Part shown: positions 13,815 through 16,672 of the stretch, piece after piece
Layout: each line of letters starts with the position of its first letter
Numbering within the stretch: position 1 is the first letter of the stretch
Assembly: GCA_900557435.1 (NCBI GenBank)
Contig: USSH01000022.1
Location: forward strand, 1 to 16,672
Direction of reading: 5' to 3'
Source: an uncultured Coprococcus sp.
GTDB taxonomy: Bacteria; Bacillota; Clostridia; Lachnospirales; Lachnospiraceae
Length of the DNA: 16,672 bases
Program-made: the position numbers and the translations under genes
The notes under the pieces: model-generated
What the model saw: only the letters and a program-made list of their open reading frames with translations
Database searches by the model: none
What the model was told of the DNA's origin: nothing

Positions 13815-14594
13815 ATGACTGAAGACGATATTTTAAAAGGAAGACTGGGGGATCTTGCCAACGCTGCTTACTCCCAGAACAGATATACATATACTAATTT
13901 CTTGAGCGCCTCAGATCTGGATATATTTTATCGAAACATTGAGGATCTATCTTTTGCAGGCTACAGCCTTTTCGGCGGCAGAGAAAGCTGCGAGAGGGTT
14001 ATGATCGCATTTGGAAACGAAGCATTCTGCGGATACAAGCCTGAATTTCCAATATCCATTATCAAGGCCGCTGCTTTGCAGGACAAGTTCTCAGAAGACT
14101 TGAATCATCGCGACTTTCTAGGCGCACTTATGAATCTCGGTATAGAACGTGAAATGATCGGTGATATCCTTGTGGCAGAATCAGCAAAGACCGGGAAACA
14201 CAGTTCAGCCTACATATTCTGTGTCGATTCCATAGCTGATTATATAGTAGAAAGTCTCACAAAGATCCGCCACACAAATATCCGATGTTCCATATGCTGT
14301 GCCGATGATACCGAAGAGATCCAGTTGAGAAAAGAACCTTTTCACATAATAGCGGCATCCGCCAGGGCGGATGCCGTAACCGCCGCCATCACCGGCCTCT
14401 CCAGGAGCAGCACATCTCTTTTATTCAGGGAAAAGAAATTTACCCTCGGCGGCAGGCTGTACGAAAACAGCAGTTACCAATTAAAACCCGGAGATGTATT
14501 CTCCATCCGTGGCTACGGCAAATTTGAACTATTGTCGATCGGAGCCGTCACTCGCAAAGGCCGTCTCAACATAGAATTGTTGAAATATGTCTGA
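13815..14594 (+). CDS. ylmH: S4-domain RNA-binding protein, YlmH family
   Basis: A 259-residue cytoplasmic protein of the YlmH family, which by family knowledge binds RNA/ribosomes and is linked to ribosome rescue or cell division clusters in Firmicutes. The N-terminal domain (about 1-160) contains AGYSLFGGRESCERVMIAFG (48-67), LNHRDFLGALMNLGIEREMI (96-115) and GDILVAE (116-122), all family marks. The C-terminal S4 domain (about 172-240) has DAVTAAITGLSRSSTSLLF (186-204), then SYQLKPGDVFSIRGYGKFEL (220-239), the usual end of the family. AGGAG precedes the ATG. In many Firmicutes the gene sits in a sepF-ylmG-ylmH-divIVA cluster; here it stands alone between noncoding DNA and a convergent regulator. 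Its last 29 nt overlap the end of the LytTR gene on the other strand. Confidence 0.88.
   Translation: MTEDDILKGRLGDLANAAYSQNRYTYTNFLSASDLDIFYRNIEDLSFAGYSLFGGRESCERVMIAFGNEAFCGYKPEFPISIIKAAALQDKFSEDLNHRDFLGALMNLGIEREMIGDILVAESAKTGKHSSAYIFCVDSIADYIVESLTKIRHTNIRCSICCADDTEEIQLRKEPFHIIAASARADAVTAAITGLSRSSTSLLFREKKFTLGGRLYENSSYQLKPGDVFSIRGYGKFELLSIGAVTRKGRLNIELLKYV
14353..14376. repeat. perfect GC-rich inverted repeat inside the ylmH-like gene
   Basis: CGGCATCCGCC (14353-14363) and GGCGGATGCCG (14366-14376) are perfect complements with a 2-nt spacer. It codes for the ASARADA stretch at the start of the S4 domain, a conserved zone, so it may be fortuitous, but a hairpin this stable inside a coding region can pause ribosomes or polymerase. 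Confidence 0.6.
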
Positions 14595-15282
14595 TGGAAG
14601 CTATATTTCCCGTTTCACACAGCTTTACTGTTTCAGCACGCCATTTGTCATTTATCTCTATACTCGTGCCATCCAGCATAATTATCTTTCTTGGACTGCA
14701 GCCTCTTATATACTCAGCATTCACAATAAAAGAACTGTGCACCCTGACATAACCGGTGTACCGTTCTTTTAGCTGTTCAGAAAGTTCCTTCATGCTTCCA
14801 TAAAAACTGTAATCTCCGTACAGCCCCCTTATTTTTATAAGTCTCCTATCGCTCTCAAAATACATGATCTCATGAATATTGAGCCTATATCTGACTCTCC
14901 CTGACTGGAACACAAAGCACCGGCTCTTTTCTATCCCACCAACAGCCGCCATAAGCACCCTCATAAAATCTTCCGCTCTAACCGGTTCGCAGACCAAAAA
15001 GCATGGCTGAATATCATATAACACCCTATTCATGCCGAGCGATATCATCATTATATTTGTTTCTCGATATCTCTTTCTCAGCATCTCTGCAGCAATCCAG
15101 CTGCGATACACTACAACCAGATCCAACGCACCAGTTATCTCTATGTCCCAGATTATCGCCTCCACCGAATCATAGTATACCACATCATTCTTTAAGCCAT
15201 AGTTTCTCTCCGCATCTCCCAGAAAATTCTGTACGAGACTCTTTCCATGTGGCATTTCGCTGTAAACCGCTATTCTTGCCAT
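14566..15282 (-). CDS. LytTR-type transcription regulator with a degenerate receiver-like domain
   Basis: A 238-residue regulator. The C-terminal LytTR DNA-binding domain (about 120-225) is clear: VRYRLNIHEIMYFESDRRLI (130-149), VRVHSSFIVNAEYI (179-192) and IIMLDGTSIEI (200-210). The N-terminal 115 residues have receiver-like alternation, but the features of phosphorylation are lost. The strand DLVVVY (54-59) has Tyr59 where the acceptor Asp is expected, the acidic pair near the N-terminus is missing, and the Lys before the conserved Pro is Glu99 (CEP). It likely works without phosphorylation or by protein contact. The ATG overlaps the end of the preceding XRE gene by 13 nt with only a weak ribosome site, so translation is coupled. 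No terminator follows; the end overlaps ylmH from the other strand. By family, LytTR proteins bind paired direct repeats, such as those at 12354-12386. Confidence 0.85.
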   Translation of the reverse strand: MARIAVYSEMPHGKSLVQNFLGDAERNYGLKNDVVYYDSVEAIIWDIEITGALDLVVVYRSWIAAEMLRKRYRETNIMMISLGMNRVLYDIQPCFLVCEPVRAEDFMRVLMAAVGGIEKSRCFVFQSGRVRYRLNIHEIMYFESDRRLIKIRGLYGDYSFYGSMKELSEQLKERYTGYVRVHSSFIVNAEYIRGCSPRKIIMLDGTSIEINDKWRAETVKLCETGNIASIRHISTILC

Positions 15283-15518
15283 CTCAGATCCACTTCTGTC
15301 AAATCTATCTCACCCATATCCCACAGGAAATAATCACAGCTGCATTCCAGAACCGTTGCCAGCTGCACCAGCCTCTTTAAGCTTGGCAGACTTTTCCCAC
15401 TTTCCAGACGGCTTATATATTTTCCATCAGTACACATCTGCCGTCCAAGCTCCTCCTGTGTCAGATTCATCGATTTGCGTGCATATTTTATGCGCTCCCC
15501 TATAACTGTAGTATTCAT
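15270..15518 (-). CDS. small XRE-family helix-turn-helix regulator, 82 residues
   Basis: A single Cro/C1-type DNA-binding domain: IGERIKYARKSMNLTQEELG (6-25), CTDGKYISRLESGKSLPSLK (29-48) and LATVLECSCDYFLW (53-66), nearly ideal for the family, with a short acidic tail. The start at 15518 is chosen because AGGGAGG lies 6 nt before it; the longer frame from 15557 would add 13 residues without such a site. Its stop codon lies 13 nt inside the LytTR gene, so the two form a coupled pair and may act on the same targets. No clear sigma-A promoter is seen in the 70 nt upstream; a poor TTTATT-N16-TATGTT is the best candidate. Confidence 0.85.
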   Translation of the reverse strand: MNTTVIGERIKYARKSMNLTQEELGRQMCTDGKYISRLESGKSLPSLKRLVQLATVLECSCDYFLWDMGEIDLTEVDLRWQE

Positions 15519-15587
15519 TTGCATCCTCCCTATCTCATTACTGTTCCCCTCGAACATAAGACTACTTTACAACAAATAAACTCAACA

Positions 15588-15632
15588 AAAAACCGCATCC
15601 CATGACGAATATCTGCATGAAACGCGGTTTTT
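15588..15632. terminator. bidirectional terminator between malic enzyme and XRE genes
   Basis: AAAAACCGC (15588-15596) pairs with GCGGTTTTT (15624-15632), and CATG/CATG inside can extend the stem. On the minus strand the stem runs into T6, about 80 nt after the malic enzyme stop codon. The plus-strand copy also has T5. Confidence 0.8.
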
Positions 15633-15648
15633 AGTAAATATATTTACT
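15633..15648. promoter_or_regulatory. 16-bp perfect AT palindrome next to the terminator
   Basis: AGTAAATA followed directly by TATTTACT. It touches the terminator stem and lies upstream of the XRE-LytTR pair. It could be a dimer binding site, for example for the XRE protein, or be part of an extended hairpin in the malic enzyme 3' end. Confidence 0.35.
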
Positions 15649-15680
15649 TATTTGTATAAATTTTTTGTTAGATTTCAGCC

Positions 15681-15722
15681 ATATCTGCCTTTTGATATCT
15701 GCCTTCTGGTATCTTACTTTGT
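15681..15722. repeat. 14-bp tandem repeat over the end of the malic enzyme gene
   Basis: ATATCTGCCTTTTG (15681-15694) and ATATCTGCCTTCTG (15695-15708) differ at one base, followed by a diverged third unit GTATCTTACTTTGTG that contains the stop codon of the malic enzyme gene. Confidence 0.7.
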
Positions 15723-16672
15723 GATCCCAAGTTTTACAGCTTCGTCTGCAACAGCCTTTGCTACTACTTTTGCAACTCTGTCGTCAAATGCACCCGGTAT
15801 GATGTAATCCTCCTTAAGTTCCTCATCTGTGACTATAGAAGCTATCGCCTTGGCTGCAGCCATCTTCATCTCCTCCGTTATGCCTGTTGCCTTGGCATCC
15901 AGAGCGCCTCTAAATATTCCAGGGAACACAAGTACATTATTGATCTGGTTTGGATAATCTGAACGTCCTGTAGCCATGACTCTGACGCCGCCCTTTGCAG
16001 CCTCCTCAGGCATGATCTCAGGTGTCGGGTTGGCCATGGCAAATACTATAGGGTCTGCTGCCATGGATGCTACCATCTCAGCCGTCACGATATTCGGAGC
16101 CGAAACTCCGACAAATACATCCTTGCCCTTCATGATCTCCGCAAGAGAGCCTGTCTGCCTGTCCTTGTTGGTTATCTCTGCCATCTCTGCCTGAGCCGGG
16201 TTCATCCAGTCCTGTCCAGGACACAGTGCACCCTGCTTGTCCACAAGGACCACATTGCCTATTCCAAGCTGAAACAGAAGCTTACATATCGATATACCTG
16301 CCGAACCAGCTCCGTTGATAACTACATTCGCCTCACCAAATGGCTTGCCGACAAGCTTTAACGCATTGATAAGTCCCGCTGACACAACTATCGCTGTTCC
16401 GTGCTGATCGTCATGGAACACCGGAATGTCTAGCTCCTCCTTAAGCCTTCTCTCTATCTCAAAGCATCTAGGAGCTGATATATCCTCCAGATTGATTCCG
16501 CCAAATACAGGAGCGATGCGCTTTACAGTCTCTACGATCTCGTCCACATCCTTCGTGTCAAGACAGATCGGGAATGCATCCACCCCTCCGAACTCCTTGA
16601 AGAGTATGGATTTGCCTTCCATAACAGGAATAGCCGCCTCAGGTCCTATATCTCCAAGGCCGAGAACCGCTG
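15714..16672 (-). CDS. NAD-type malic enzyme, 5' end cut by window edge
   Basis: Malate dehydrogenase (oxaloacetate-decarboxylating): malate + NAD(P)+ to pyruvate + CO2 + NAD(P)H, cytoplasmic. The visible part is 318 residues; the frame runs on to the window edge as AVLGLGDIGPEAAIPVMEGK, so roughly the first 70-90 residues of a usual 390-410 are missing. Counting from the Met at 16622, the motifs are GINLEDISAPRCFEIE (metal-binding acid residues), FHDDQHGTAIV (metal/substrate), GAGSAGISICKLL (dinucleotide-binding), and MATGRSDYPNQINNVLVFPG (malate site). It matches the short bacterial NAD-ME form without a phosphotransacetylase domain. A terminator follows; it seems unrelated to the galactan locus. 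The annotated Met at 16622 is internal, not a start. Confidence 0.93.
   Translation of the reverse strand, partial: AVLGLGDIGPEAAIPVMEGKSILFKEFGGVDAFPICLDTKDVDEIVETVKRIAPVFGGINLEDISAPRCFEIERRLKEELDIPVFHDDQHGTAIVVSAGLINALKLVGKPFGEANVVINGAGSAGISICKLLFQLGIGNVVLVDKQGALCPGQDWMNPAQAEMAEITNKDRQTGSLAEIMKGKDVFVGVSAPNIVTAEMVASMAADPIVFAMANPTPEIMPEEAAKGGVRVMATGRSDYPNQINNVLVFPGIFRGALDAKATGITEEMKMAAAKAIASIVTDEELKEDYIIPGAFDDRVAKVVAKAVADEAVKLGITK

Overview
The window looks like chromosomal DNA of a gut Lachnospiraceae (Clostridia; Roseburia/Coprococcus-like). The basis is mid-to-low GC, strong AGGAGG-type ribosome binding sites, a GanO/GanP/GanQ-type sugar ABC transporter, a LacI-domain/GGDEF fusion and a LytTR regulator. 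Genus level is inference. Most genes are on the minus strand; only the 276-aa unknown gene and the YlmH-like gene are on the plus strand.

Region 1 (1-12260) is a beta-1,4-galactan oligosaccharide uptake and breakdown locus. In minus-strand reading order it contains a small XRE regulator, a LacI-family repressor with an operator in its own promoter, and then a large regulatory gap. That gap holds a TTGACA-N17-TAATAT promoter, two copies of the same operator (consensus about TGCGCAANCGGTTGCAC) and a cre-like site. Next come a lipoprotein sugar-binding protein, a hairpin attenuator and two overlapping permease genes. A 206-nt nested inverted-repeat element follows, then an unrecognised 613-aa cytoplasmic protein with its own extended -10 promoter, a 70-aa zinc-ribbon protein overlapping it, and a cytoplasmic GH53 endo-galactanase. 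A GC-rich palindrome separates these from a soluble diguanylate cyclase whose input domain is a LacI-type sugar-binding fold. Galacto-oligosaccharides would be imported by the transporter, whose ATPase is not in the window, and cut inside the cell. The local cyclase may convert sugar availability into c-di-GMP.

Region 2 (12261-13814) is AT-rich and less ordinary. It has an extended -10 promoter preceded by three 11-bp direct repeats, a 276-aa protein I cannot place, a perfect 30-bp palindrome that includes the stop codon, a G-quadruplex-like tract and about 400 bp of noncoding DNA.

Region 3 (13815-16672) has a YlmH-like S4-domain RNA-binding protein that converges on and overlaps by 29 bp an XRE-LytTR regulator pair. 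The LytTR protein has a receiver-like domain that has lost its phospho-acceptor. The last gene is an NAD-type malic enzyme cut by the window edge. No rRNA, tRNA, CRISPR array or transposase gene was seen.
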